64,000 bases of DNA from Eretmocerus hayati (Eukaryota; Arthropoda; Insecta; Hymenoptera; Aphelinidae), in assembly GCA_029851415.1 (NCBI GenBank), contig CM056743.1, forward strand, positions 11,958,727 to 12,022,726, in the 5' to 3' direction. Below are positions 12,160-23,800 of the stretch, piece by piece. The first letter of the stretch is position 1. Every line of letters starts with the position of its first letter. The notes under the pieces were generated by a model. The model was not told the DNA's origin. It did no database searches and was given only the letters and a program-made list of their open reading frames with translations. Made by a program: the position numbers and the translations under genes.

Positions 12160-12905
12160 GACTCCATCAGTAAGTACCCAATGAACCTCAGCTAATCTCG
12201 AAGCCCTTTTCACCGATGACTTCATCTCACTAAAACTCCAATGATCTTGTACGTCACGCGGGTCCTACTTACTGAACTCCCAGTAAGATGCTCGCTGAAA
12301 TCTAGTGAGTCAAGCTACTGAAATCTCGACACTGAGCTGAGAGTTCTAGCAGACTATATCAACTGAAATTCCAATCAATATGGTCTGCTTGAGCCTTCTT
12401 GTCACTGAAATCTCAGTGAATGCCACACTAAAACTTCAGTGACGCTCACTGGAATTTCTGTGAATATGACCTATTAGGATCCTCGGGTTCCTGAAATTTT
12501 ATTTAATGGTCTCACTGTTTCATCATCAGGCTTTGACACGAAAATGATTTTTGAATTTCGGTTCATTTCGGATCGAGGGGTTAAACTTCTGTGATAATTT
12601 TGGGAATGTAACCAATAATATTGTTGCTGTGCATTCAAGATGAATGGAGATCAACTCCAAAATTCTTACAAAAGTTTGACCCCCCCGATCCGATATGAAC
12701 CGAAATTAAAAAATCAGTTTTGTGTCAAACCCTGTTCATCGTGGATGCTTACTGGAACTCGAGTGGCAAGGACCCGCCTAACCCCTACGGTCACTGAGGA
12801 TTCAGTGCGACTTGCATGAGAACTCTCTTAAACTGAAGTCATCAGTGAAAGTGGCTCCGAGATCGACTAAAAATCAGTGAGTTCTGGTTGATGGAGTCCA
12901 GGAGG
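12160..12905. repeat. Degenerate TCACTGA/TCAGTGA-rich tract interrupted by a foldback
   Basis: More than a dozen degenerate copies of TCACTGAAATCTCAGTGA-like hairpins occur between 12160 and 12480 and again at 12745-12905. The half-sites are inverted with respect to each other. The foldback at 12530-12732 appears to have inserted into this tract. Confidence 0.6.
12530..12732. mobile_element. Foldback MITE with GGCTTTGACAC termini
   Basis: The left arm GGCTTTGACACGAAAATGAT continues to a CGGTTCATTTCGGATCGAGG segment. It pairs with a right arm ending TTTTGTGTCAAACC. Arms are about 75 bp and the middle is about 50 bp. No ORF. Confidence 0.8.
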
Positions 12906-14129
12906 GTAAGGACTTAGATTCCAGGACACCAATCTTGCTCAATTTCCTCTCACAGTACCAATTACCATCTAGATTATGAAAAATATATCTCTTGTGAAGA
13001 GTCTGCAGGAATCACAGTGCTGAACATGACTGATTTTGAGACTACCACTGCACCAAGGAAACTGCAATTTCCCAGGATTGACAATTTTAAGGAGTCATAA
13101 TGTGAATATTCTTGTGATGCTAACGTTCAGGCTGTGTTATTCTGGATCCGAGTTGTATCAGACAAGGGTGTTCTAGATTGACCATATCCGACATGGTTCC
13201 AAACTGCTAGGGAAATAGTGAAGGAAGCTACCCTGAAATTGAAATCTAAATTTTGTCAGCAATATCTTCAACTACTTAGTACTCATTGTTCAAGGCATGG
13301 ACATTCGTCAACTTCCTTGAGGTATGTCTCCTGAAACTATCAGGTTCGAAACTTTAAGCGAGTCGTGAGTTTTGATAGCAACGTGACCTCGGCACCAAAG
13401 AGTTCACTCGTGTACACTCACGTACATACAACGCGGACAAACATCACGAGCCTTTGAGTCTTCGTGTAGACAAAACGTCACGGCTCGCTGTTTTCGGCAC
13501 CGATGTAGACAACACTCCAATGGATGACATATTGGACACAGCGGTAGCTGTGCTCGAAAGTATGGCGAAGCCTTCGAGCAGCTCCGCTGTGTGTATATAC
13601 GCCCGAGTTGGGCATTCTAACCTCCTTTTAATTTTCGAACATACATTAGATGTTAATGCGGACTCCAAAGACACGGTATTCCCATATCGAAATCGTTTGA
13701 ACTGAGAGGGCTTTCGGCGTAAAACTTTGATTTTGAAGATAAATGTTTTATTTGCTGAAATATGGAATACCGTATTTCGCTGATGTCGAAATCGTTTTTG
13801 GACAGGAACCTGTTTTGACGGACATGACGTAGTTTAAGAGCGCGAATTTTCAAATGCGGATTAATGCTGTAGGATAGATGATGATTCAAGCCCGAACTTG
13901 TGTCGTTTGCAACTACACGCGAGAGAAAGTGTGGCTGTGTGTGAATTTGTGTGTCGTCTGCTATGGTGGAACGCGGAAGGCACGGACATTACCGATCGAT
14001 GATTCGATCGATAGCTCGCGCGAACATCTGAATATTTGAAATATGCGGATTTAGCTCAAGTACTGCGTTTTACACATGGACCGAGTCAAATTCTTTGGTA
14101 CAACTACATCTCAAACATTCCCTGATCTG
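12906..14129. other. No gene recognised
   Basis: Overlapping open frames on both strands at 13444-13705 (76 and 83 codons) show no family signature. AATCGTTT-type motifs repeat at about 13690 and 13790. Confidence 0.4.
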
Positions 14130-14242
14130 ATATAACTCAAACAGGTATTATGCGTTAAAAGTATGGTGGTTCATGTTATGGTCGCAAAAACAGTGCAGAT
14201 GTACCACCATACTTTTGACTCATATACCTTTTTGAGGTGTAT
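14130..14242. repeat. Inverted repeat (hairpin), about 42-bp arms
   Basis: The arms contain AAAAGTATGGTGGT and its inverse ACCACCATACTTTT around a loop of about 30 bp. Outer parts pair less well. Probably a degraded MITE. Confidence 0.65.
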
Positions 14243-14427
14243 CCAAAAATCATCGAAATATATCCGCATGATCTAAACACGACATGATTGAGATGTTGTA
14301 GTGGATCAATATTTCAGCGAGTTCTCTAAAGAATTGTCAGAGCAGTCATGAGAATGGTCCAAGAAAGTTGTCTTCTGGTGTGCCGTTCCCATCCTTCACG
14401 TTTTACGAGCTCGAACTTTCAATATTA

Positions 14428-15493
14428 GGGGAGAGCGGGGTATGTCGGGCATAGCTAATTGAAACCCGCTTGGCAAGTACGATTTTTACTTTAATCGGAT
14501 CTGCGAGTGGGCATTCGACAGAGAAACATCTCAGGAATGATGGGATATTTTTTTAAAAATTTTTTCACTCGCACATTTTCATAGAAATGCTATTTTCTAA
14601 ACCTTAATCATTGGAGCACGATGGGCAATCGCGGGGTATAGCGGACGGTCGTGTAGGGTATGATAGACACTCACGATTTTTAAGTAAAATGATAACACTA
14701 CACATACAGAATTGTTGTCATTAGCATATTTGAACATTTTTCCACCTAATCTGATGCCTCAGGTTCATGTCGAGCCGTGAAATGTTGGTAAAACTCGATT
14801 ATTCAACAAAAAGATGTCACAGATCGGATCTCACTCGCTCGCACACACGAGTTTATGATGCATGGCACGAATCTGGTGGTCATATTATGTGATACAGCTT
14901 CTAACTCACCACCCACAGCATTGATAGCACTCACTTTTTACTCACATCGAGGTAAAATTATCAATAATATCGATAAACAATCACATCCGTGGTGCAGCTG
15001 GAGCAGAATATCAACAACACGAGGCGACGCGGAGGTTAGGTTAGGTTGGGTGGCGCCACGCGGCTCGTGTGCTGTGGCTGTATGTTGGAACTGGCCAACG
15101 CGCCCCGCTTTTTGTGTCCATTATACCCCATTCCACTCATCTTCGTATTACTATTATTGCTCAAAAACTACTTATCGGATCACCTCGATTCAAGTTGGAG
15201 ATTAAAGCTAACGAACAGAGCTACCGATGAGAGATGGGTAGCCAAGTGTTTTCGATCAAATTGGCGTACGAACGGTAGACTGCATACAGGCGTGACACGC
15301 GATATTTTACCTCGAATTTTGACGTACGATTTTGAAGGGTCAAAACATATTGAAATTTCTTGTAACTCTCCAGGGAAAAACTAGGTGATACACTGATGCG
15401 AATTCATGAACATTTGGATTTTTAAATATTTTTTTGTATTTCATAACTGGGGTGCCCAAATTTTCGAGCTGCCCACCATACCCCGCTCTCCCC
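14428..15493. mobile_element. TA-flanked element with GGGGAGAGCGGGGTATG termini
   Basis: GGGGAGAGCGGGGTATGTCG at 14428 is inverted at the right end, where CATACCCCGCTCTCCCC ends at 15493. Both ends are flanked by TA, consistent with a 2-bp TA target duplication. Internal degenerate copies of CGGGGTATAG occur near 14635. Frames at 14855-15205 and 15046-15384 overlap each other and lack transposase motifs, so the element looks non-autonomous. A TTAGGTTAGGTT run lies at about 15033-15045. Confidence 0.7.
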
Positions 15494-15495
15494 TA

Positions 15496-17671
15496 CATGC
15501 TCAAAAACGGGATGAAAGGGCTCCTTGAAATTTCACCAGGAAGAGTGTTAAGGATGTTGAAATCAGTACAAAAATCTGAATGATTCTCTCAAGATCGAAA
15601 AACCCAGTGACATACTTTGAAATAAAATTGCCATATCCATTATAAAAGTAGTGATCCGCCTCAATGATAGGAATATCATAGAATAGCGAATCAAGAAATA
15701 ATGGGACAGGTTTGATGGATACCTCAAACTTGTGTAACTCGTGTGACTTGTACTTCCCGCATCAGAATCGCATTGTGTCTGTAGTCAGTCAAAAACTTAC
15801 GGTTCTAACCTCTGGTTTTGGAGTTGGTAAATGCCACTTAGACGTCTCTGGTTGAAACTATCAGCCCTCAAAGTCGTATTCCAAAATCACACTGGAGTAT
15901 CTTTGGAATAGCATACATTATATGAGTGGTTTCACGGTTACCGTCAAAGTGAGTCACTTTGGAACAAAAATTGCATGTTTCTCCTCTAAATCTGTTCAAC
16001 TCAAGGATCTCGGATCAGCACTGCTTTATGTTTACACTCAACCGAGATCATATGATTCAATATTTCGATTACTTTGGGGATGAGTCCGTTTAGACTCATC
16101 TGGTTGGAGCTATAACCGCTCAAAATTGTATCTTGAAATTACGCCACTTCTCCAGAAAAATGTGAAAATCCACCAATGTATCGACGGATCCCCTGTACGG
16201 CTGAATAACTCCAGAAGGAGTTGAATGCATCGATGAAAAAATAAAAAAAATGTATCGATGGGTTAGTCGTGGTATCTGTGCGAAGAAGTGAAAGCGAACT
16301 CAGTTACCCTGGCGTCATCCTAGAAAGATCTAAATCACACTAATTCATTTGAAAGACTCTCCGTTGGATCAAAAGTACACCTTTATTCGATATAAAAAGA
16401 AAAAACACACCTTCGTTCGGTGATAAACGGACAGACAGCTGATGAAGACACTCTTGCCAGTGCAAAACATTGCTCATACTTGTCCAAAGTGGGGAAAACA
16501 GATATTAGAGAGATAAATTGACTGACTTACACGCCACTCGTGATACCAACTTTCATGGGTTGTTCTGAAATCACCTTAGGTTGACGGTACTATTCCGTAA
16601 GTTTTTGCTATTATTTCATATTTTTACTTTCGTTGTAAAACATGTCGGGTAAAACAGAAGCTGTGGGTTTGAAGGGTGAAAGGACTCGCTCATGACCGTT
16701 ACAGAGTGAGGGAATGCTGAAATATGATGATTGCAAGGCATTGGGATAAGATGGCTTTGAATCGATGATTTCAATCCAGAACTGAGATCTGAGCATCAAT
16801 ATTCCTCAAGGAAACAGAGTGCCAAGTCCAAGATGCTTCTACATGAGGTGGATCTCAAAACATCCAGGATATTAGAAGAAAAAATATAATTCAAAATTCA
16901 AACATTTTCATCCCTAAAAAAATTCAATCTTCAATGGTTTCAGCATGATGATTTCTACCCATAATTGATGACATTTAGTAGTGAGTAATGCATGAGCTGC
17001 AAGAGAAGTGAATGCATGAACTGACAAGACGAATTTGTTAGTGAGTATATGCTTGAATCGCACGCGCTTCTGTATGCCGATGATGTAATAGTCCTGATTC
17101 CAAAAGCATCCTGAATTATTCATGAGACACGCCGACGAGCTATAAATGCTTATATGGCGTATTCCACTCCATTATGCTCGAATTTTGCTACGGGGCAAGA
17201 GATAAGGGGCTCTAAAAACTTTTGGCACGCTTCAAACTTCGATACGCTGACATATATACGTACACTGATGTTACGACATCAACAGTTCGTGGTTTGTTCT
17301 GACTTCTGACCTACTCAGGCATTGAAAACCGGACAGTTGTGGTCGTGATTTCTCCTACCTCGACATCGTCAATGAAGCCAATCACCCGCTGTTCCATGCG
17401 GTATCATAAAGTCAAAAGCGAGAGACCGGCACGAAGTTTGCAATGAATCATTCGATGTCATAAATTCAAACACGCGATAAGTATGAGTTCGAATGGGACT
17501 CTTCATTCCCGAGCATATTGAATTATCGAGAGTCATTCATTGAATTTTAACGTTCCATTCAGTCATCAAAATGATTTCAAATTCATAGTCGAAATAAATG
17601 CAGTTAATCCGGAATCGAGGAATGTTTTCCCATACGGGTGAATGTTTCTCTTTCCTTCATTATAGCATCGT
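15496..17671. other. No gene recognised
   Basis: Two diverged copies of a segment of about 65 bp around CTCTGGTTGAAACTATC and CATCTGGTTGGAGCTATAA occur near 15835 and 16090 in direct orientation. Otherwise nothing was seen. Confidence 0.4.
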
Positions 17672-18016
17672 AATGGTACATTTCGAAACGAGGGCGGGAA
17701 TGTTGGTTTCCGCACAACGAGTGATATTTTCCATCCCGAGCCGAAGGCGAGGGTCCAAATTATTACGAGAATGCGGGAACCACCCCGTCCGAGTGTCGAA
17801 TACTACTTTTCTGTCAGCGGTACATGGAGCAAAACCAAAAAAACGCGCGTAAAAGTCATTTCCCACACAGCTGACTGAAAAATAGTATCCAACTCTCGGA
17901 CGGTGTTGCTTCCGCATTTTCGTGATAATTCTGACCCTCACGTTCGGTTCGGGCTGCAAAATATCACTCGTTGTGCGGAAATCGACATCCCCGCCCTCGT
18001 ACCGTAATATACTATT
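17672..18016. mobile_element. Foldback MITE, full copy of the AGTATATT...GAGGGCGGG family
   Basis: The left arm (CGAAACGAGGGCGGGAATG, then CGCACAACGAGTGATATTTT and GAGCCGAAGG) is repeated inverted at about 17910-18016, ending CCCCGCCCTCGTACCGTAAT and ATACT. Arms are about 110 bp. Partial relatives lie at 3524-3760 and 35378-35516, and more diverged ones near 48155 and 55080. Confidence 0.8.
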
Positions 18017-18099
18017 CCGAGGTTATTCTGCGGGGCCGATGGCTTTAGATGAATTCCAAACCACTGAAGCCACCGAATCAGAACTTATGAAGAATCTCA

Positions 18100-18175
18100 T
18101 TGGGGCCATTTAAGATTCGAACCCAGTCCTTCTGCGTTGAAGACCAAAACCTTATCTCCAAAGTCGCGTTAGCTT
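18100..18175 (-). ncRNA. tRNA-like pseudogene or SINE head (degenerate)
   Basis: On the minus strand the order is an AGATAAGGTTTTGG D-arm-like stretch, CTTCAACGCAGAAG as an anticodon-arm-like hairpin, and GGGTTCGAATCTT, which fits the RNA polymerase III B box. Acceptor and T stems pair poorly, so this is not a working tRNA. A tRNA-derived SINE fragment or tRNA pseudogene is likely. Confidence 0.35.
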
Positions 18176-21100
18176 GTATGAATTAAAATTGCTCAACAAT
18201 ATAATAATGATCAGAAAAAAATTCCATAACAATGGAAGCATACAACTTTTCCGAATCTGATATTCACTGTTGTCTTGAAATCAAAAAATGTTTATCGTAG
18301 CAAATGAAAGGATTGGATATTAACTATTAAGTGTCAACTCGTACCAAACTCTCTTATTCCATTTTAATCCGTGTCCTCCGTCATTGTGCACAATACTTCT
18401 TGATCCTCTTATCGCTTGTTACTAGAGCTTGTTACCGGTCCTAATACTCTTATGAAAACTTCAACAAGTGAAAACTTGGCTTAGCTTTGCTTGAGCAAAA
18501 TTCGATAGGAAACAATGTAATCATAACACTATCACCACGTGTCACCAAGTAGGTTAATCTCGAAGTATGTAATACACTCTATCAAATAGAATGAGTTGCA
18601 AACATGTACCCGATATCGAATTTTGAATTCGGTTCGGTTCCGTTATTCGTATTGTCTCATTTCTTCAGTTCTCACTCGAATTTATCACTGTATCTCATAT
18701 CGATTGTCGCGTTTCTGATAAATTTGCTGATTTAAGAATATATCTGAGATGAGAAACCTGTGTGATTCCTGACGCAATTTATTGATTGAAACCAAAATTA
18801 TGGAACGAAATTTGAAAATCAATTTTGGACTCATCTTTGGTTGTGAACATGGAATTGAATTTCGTGAACAATTTTTAACGGGAAATGTTTCGTTGTAGAG
18901 GATACTTTAATAACTGCAAAGTAATAAACCACTCGGGGAAATTATGAAATTATCCTGCATGATGAATGTAAAGTGGAACACGCGAGAGAAATGGGTTGCC
19001 CTTTGAGAAGAAACTATGTCAGACCAGTTAAAATGAATGCGCTAATTCTGGTGCAGTTATTCTGGACGGATGACATTTTTCTTTTGCGAGTGCTTATCAA
19101 GAGCTCATTTATCGCTACGTTGCACAAAAGTGCTCAAAAACGGATGCACCCTCATACTTTCTGAGAGGAAGCTCTTGTAAGTTCTCTTTGATTACCCCAG
19201 ATAATGATGAAGTTCGATTCTACGATACTGTACTCGGTTATGATTTTCGTACTACGATGAGATTCATAATTTTAACTAATATCCAAAAATGCTGGATAGC
19301 CATTCTTGCTGTCATAGAACGAACATCACTAGTCTGTGGAACCTCTTGAATTATTTTACATTCTTCGACTCGCTTCTCTAACATAGTGATCCCTATCATT
19401 TCTGATACATCTACTACTGAATATATAGTCACTACTATTTCCTACGACTAATCTGACTTACAGGAGCAAATCTGAGCAAAGATTCAGTTTCTACGTCGAA
19501 GCATGCATGAGAAAACCATATTCTCCTAAGATGGACATTCCAAACCAAACATTTTGTTGTCCAGTGATATCAACCACCTCCGACTCCGACTGTATGAAAT
19601 AACCTTATCCAATGAAGTCACATTGAAATATTTGGTGACAACTAAAGATCAATGTTCGTTAGGAAAATCTCCAGTTTCATAACAATATTGACCGAGCTAT
19701 CTCTTAATCCCTTAGATATAACCTGCTGGGCTTCGCAGAATCCATGGACAATATATTGAATTTTGAACGTTTGAATCAATATTTCATGCCTCTCAGGGTT
19801 CAATCATCTTGTTTCAGGCCATAACTGACTATCTTGATGGTTATTGACCAAGAGTCTCCAAGTTTCTAGACCACTTTCAAAACATCGTTATTCAAATTGG
19901 TGAAAATTACTCTTCATTATACGAAGTGCATTTTACGATCTCTGAGTTCTTGGGTTTGACTCTACGAGGGTTCTCACTTCCCAGTAATGTAGATGAATTC
20001 TTTTGACCAAGAATTTACCCGCAGAATACTGATGAATAGTCTAAATTGTGAGAAATTCCACTATGACGCTGTACATGACTCGGGTAATGAATGACGTTCT
20101 AGAATGTTTTATGCAATTCTACGCGCGTTGCGCCCAGTCGGAACCTCCGAAGTAGTGATTAGAGTGAAAAAGAACACATTCACCCGTTTTTGATGGTGTC
20201 TAGGTTTTAAGAAGTTAAACACACTTATTCCACCTAATTTTACTACGCAGCTCGAAAATTCAAGTCCGTCGTGGTCGTGAGTGTCGGGAATTGGATTACT
20301 CATAGTATTGATATCATATCCTCGACGATTCTGTGATTCATTATCCTTTGTAGAGCCAATAAACTCTTAAACCTCACAATGACCGAAAAAGTTTGATCAA
20401 AGCTCAACTTGCTAAATCAATAAGTAATACAATGATGCTATTTTTCAAGGGAACAGTAGAACGTGGTGAACACTAGTGGAAAAAGTTGATCACAAAAGTA
20501 AGCTTTTCAAAAACGCCCTACCAAGCCGCTGAAACAAGAAAATGGAGTAGCGTGAACAAGTTCCACAAATAATAATATTTACGAAAACCGCCTTTGACAG
20601 CGTCTCACCTTCCAGGCGCTGGATAAAAACAAAGGCACCGCAAGCTCAAAATTGAGGATGAGATGAGAGGATTGCTTAGTGTGCTCGTGCGAACGGGTAA
20701 CAAACGATCGTTTGCAGCACGTTGCGGTCACGAAGGCCTACAAGAGTGAAAAAAACATCGTAGCAGACGTCTGCCTGGAATTTTCTTCTATTTTTCTCAG
20801 AAAAAGCGGAAGAATGTACAAGACAGTGGTTATTGCGTCAGTTTGTTATAGGTAGAGGGCCGCATTTTGTTCTCTCAGCTTTTGCATTGCAAATTTGATC
20901 TCACTTTATTATCGGGGGCGTACAATGCGACGCGCATACATTCATATTTGCCACGCTGTTCCATTCTTCTGAGTTCGTGTGTAGCTGTTGTTTTGCTTCT
21001 TGCTGCAAATGTGTTCACCTGATATTCTCGCTGATTGTTTTCTACAAATTTTATTAGTGTCATGGCATAACATGTCAAATTTATCAGAATTTTCACCCAA

Positions 21101-21565
21101 CTTTTAGTATTTTGAGTCTATGCAGAATAACTTCTTGGAAACAGGTTCAGAGTACTTCAATGAGAATGAAAGTATCTTGCAACTATTTGATACCTCCTGG
21201 GAGGGAGCTCTTACCTCCTACAGAAAATCAACAAGAGGTCACTCACCATTGAGGGATATTTTGGCAATCAGATAATCATGATGGTTTGAGACCTTTACAA
21301 ACATTCCCAGCCCGAAACAGTGGATGGATTGGGAAATTCAAAAAGCTCTCTTCGATATTTCGTATCTTTACGGGATATGCTAACTCTAGTGTGAAGATTG
21401 AAATACGCTGCAAGGAGACATTTGCAGGATGCTTCCTCTTCTCCCATTCATGTTAGAATGATTATAGAGATGAAGTCTCTTTTTTTAATAACCTTTTCAA
21501 TAATATTCAATTCAAATATTTTAAACACTTCTTCTTTGATTATGAAACTCTTCCCCTAATCTGAA
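18176..21565. other. No gene recognised
   Basis: A long AT-rich stretch with only short unrecognised frames and no tandem or inverted structure seen by eye. Confidence 0.4.
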
Positions 21566-21989
21566 TCATTTCTTGGTCAGTAAAGGTTGATGTAACATCT
21601 TCGGATTGGGAATTTCGAATATTTTCATTAATATCAGTTCCTCCCAGATGATTCCTGAGTTATATAGGACTTTGAAGTTGTTATGGTGATGGAACTCGTA
21701 TGGAGGAAATTTATTTACCTTCGGGGTCAGGCTTGGGATCAGACATGATGTTTTGAACAAAATAATCAATATATCTATCCTTGAATTGGATTAAATCTCC
21801 GAAAGCCAGAAAAGAAAGTAGTGATTGTTCATAATAATGGATGGAGTAAATGTTATTACATTCATATTCTTGGACTTGACGGTTCATTTTTCGTATAAAA
21901 AACTCTTTTGGAGCCGGAAAATTAGGTCGCGGCTTGTTTGTTTTGGCTGAGGATATTATTGAAATTGGGAAGTTATTGTACTGTATCAT
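21566..21989 (-). pseudogene. Possible broken coding fragment, unrecognised
   Basis: Two minus-strand frames overlap. The first (21989-21711) ends SDPKPDPEGK and stops. The second (21769-21566) picks up a neighbouring frame at the same place and runs on through VNKFPPYEFHHHNNF to PLLTKK. Both have balanced, protein-like composition, and they would join through a single frameshift or a small intron with a donor-like GAAG|GTAAAT. I do not recognise a family. It could be a decayed gene or chance. Confidence 0.25.
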
Positions 21990-22101
21990 AGTGGAGTCAC
22001 TATAATGAGCCAGTCTTTGTTATTAATCTTTGTTGTTATCAATTGCTATACGTACGCCAGGCGCCCATATAGGGAGTTTTTAGCGTGACAGTTTTCCCCG
22101 T

Positions 22102-23134
22102 CTAGGTAGTTAAATTACCCTCGAAATTCGATCACTAAGTGGCTAAACTCAGTACAACACGACGTTTGTGGGTTCAAACGATAGGTAATACCTTTAATAA
22201 TCGATATTAACAAGAATTATTGTTTGAAATTGGGGCGCGGTATAAAAATTAACAATAAAAACATGCATTTTTTGAGCTTTTTCTCGGTTTTTCCACAGTA
22301 AGTCGGAAAATATCCATTTTTTGAAAAAATTTGTGAAATAACTTTTTGTAGATCTTTGAAAGATCTACAAAATTGATCTGTACATTTTTCCTCGCAAACT
22401 GCAACCCTTCGGAGTTATCCCTCAGCAAAGTCAAAATCGAATTTGTTGAAATAAATTCGCTGAAATTGTTTATAACGGGCTCAAACTATTTCTTTAAGAT
22501 AATTCAGTGAATATGGAGCAAAAAATATCTCTAGATATTTTTTCCTAAACTTGATCGTTTTCAAGTAATGGGAATGGCCAATTCCGCGACTTACCCTCAA
22601 TGCGGCGCTTTCATGAATGCACTTATTAGGGCTGCAAGTCGCGGAATTGGCCATTCCCATTACTCGAAAACGATCAAGTTTAGGAAAAAATATCTAGAGA
22701 TGTTTTTTGCTCCATATTCACTGAATTATCTTAGAGAAATAGTTCGAGTCCGTTATAAATAATTTCAGCGAATTTGTTCAAACAAATTCAATTTTGAATT
22801 TGATGAGGAATAACTCCGAAGGGTTGTAGTTTGCGAGGGAAAGTGTTGTCATCAATTTTGTAGATCTTTCAAAGATCTACAAAAAGTTATTCTACAAATT
22901 TTTTCAAAAAATTGATATTTCCCGACTTACTGTGGAAAAATCGAGATAAAGGTCAAAAAATGCATGTTTTTATTGTTTATTTATACCGCGCCCCAATTTT
23001 TAAACAATAATTCTTGTTAATATCGATTATTGAAGGTATTACCTATCGTTTAAACCCACAAACGTCGTGTTGTACTGATTTTAGCCACTTTCTTGCGCCA
23101 GGAGCGTCTTTTCGGGGGTAATTTAACTACCTAG
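22102..23134. mobile_element. 1-kb foldback element
   Basis: TCTAGGTAGTTAAATTACC at 22102 is inverted at the right end as GGTAATTTAACTACCTAG. The arms of roughly 500 bp pair along their length and meet near 22615 in a short loop. Features inside each arm include a GTAGATCTTTGAAAGATCTA palindrome, TGCAACCCTTCGGAGTTAT (right arm inverted) and GGGGCGCGGTATA. There is no ORF beyond shadows. The CAACCCTTCGGAGTT core is shared with the foldbacks in the P-type element arms at 43690-44100 and 55430-55836. Confidence 0.88.
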
Positions 23135-23439
23135 TCTGACTGTCGCGCGAGCGGACCAAATTTAAACTGCAGTTTGGTGTGCCACTCGCACTCTTCAATA
23201 CTCGACCAACCTGTTGAGGGCGCTCTTTGTGAGTGATTCATACAAGGTTCGATGCAGTATTGCAGAAAGTTTGGCTGTCTAGGCGCAGGAATATCTGTTC
23301 AGATATATGTATGATTCAGGACTCGATGCAGTTTTGCTGGAGGTTATGATGTTTAGGAGTAGGAATATCCGTTGTTGTGAGGGTCTACGAAATACGACCA
23401 CTTACAAGGAAAGGTTTTCACATCCGGACATCACAGATT

Positions 23440-23580
23440 TGGCTGAAACTCTGGGAATAATCTTCTTCTAGTGCCAAAAGATGAAACCAAAAATTATAGA
23501 CCCTAACGCTCAAACGTTTCCGAGCTACATCTTCAGGGAATAGCATTGCAGGTATATCTATATGTAGATATATATATATG
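23440..23580. mobile_element. Single diverged arm of the 8894-9220 foldback family
   Basis: GAAACTCTGGGAATAATC, CCAAAAGATGA, CTAACGCTCAA and CGTTTCCGAGCTACA follow in the same order and spacing as in the left arm at 8940-9020. The region ends in a TATATA-rich loop-like stretch. No second arm was seen. Confidence 0.65.
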
Positions 23581-23589
23581 CAGTATTAC

Positions 23590-23800
23590 TTTCCGGGATG
23601 TGTCGTCGTCTGTAACGTCACTTTCCAGGATTTACACCTCTTTCCGGGACGTCCTGGAAAAGTTTCATGTGTAACATCAGTTTCCACGACGTCCTGGAAA
23701 ATCCATTCGCTCTTTCCGGGATCTCAATATGGATTGAATATATAATGTATAACGACATCCTGGAAAAGGGAACCGTCAAATCCGGGATCCTTAATTGAAC
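23590..23800. repeat. Cluster of TTTCC(G/A)GGA half-sites and palindromes
   Basis: TTTCCGGGA or variants occur at 23590, 23622, 23641, 23681 and 23713. Inverted TCCTGGAAA lies at 23652, 23692 and about 23759. The pairs at 23641-23660 and 23681-23700 form near-palindromes exactly 40 bp apart. This could be a decayed short tandem repeat or a cluster of binding sites. Confidence 0.55.

Noticed and set aside
13444..13705. Overlapping frames on both strands as a small gene
   Set aside because: No family signature, start context or splice support; composition does not favour either strand.
15033..15045. TTAGGTTAGGTT as an interstitial telomere
   Set aside because: Only about two and a half units, too short to call; useful only as a weak hint of insect origin.
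14855..15384. Overlapping frames as a transposase of the 14428-15493 element
   Set aside because: No DDE/DDD motif or helix-turn-helix, and the two frames overlap each other.
20109..20303. Possible 5S-like or other structured RNA
   Set aside because: No conserved internal promoter boxes or consistent pairing found.
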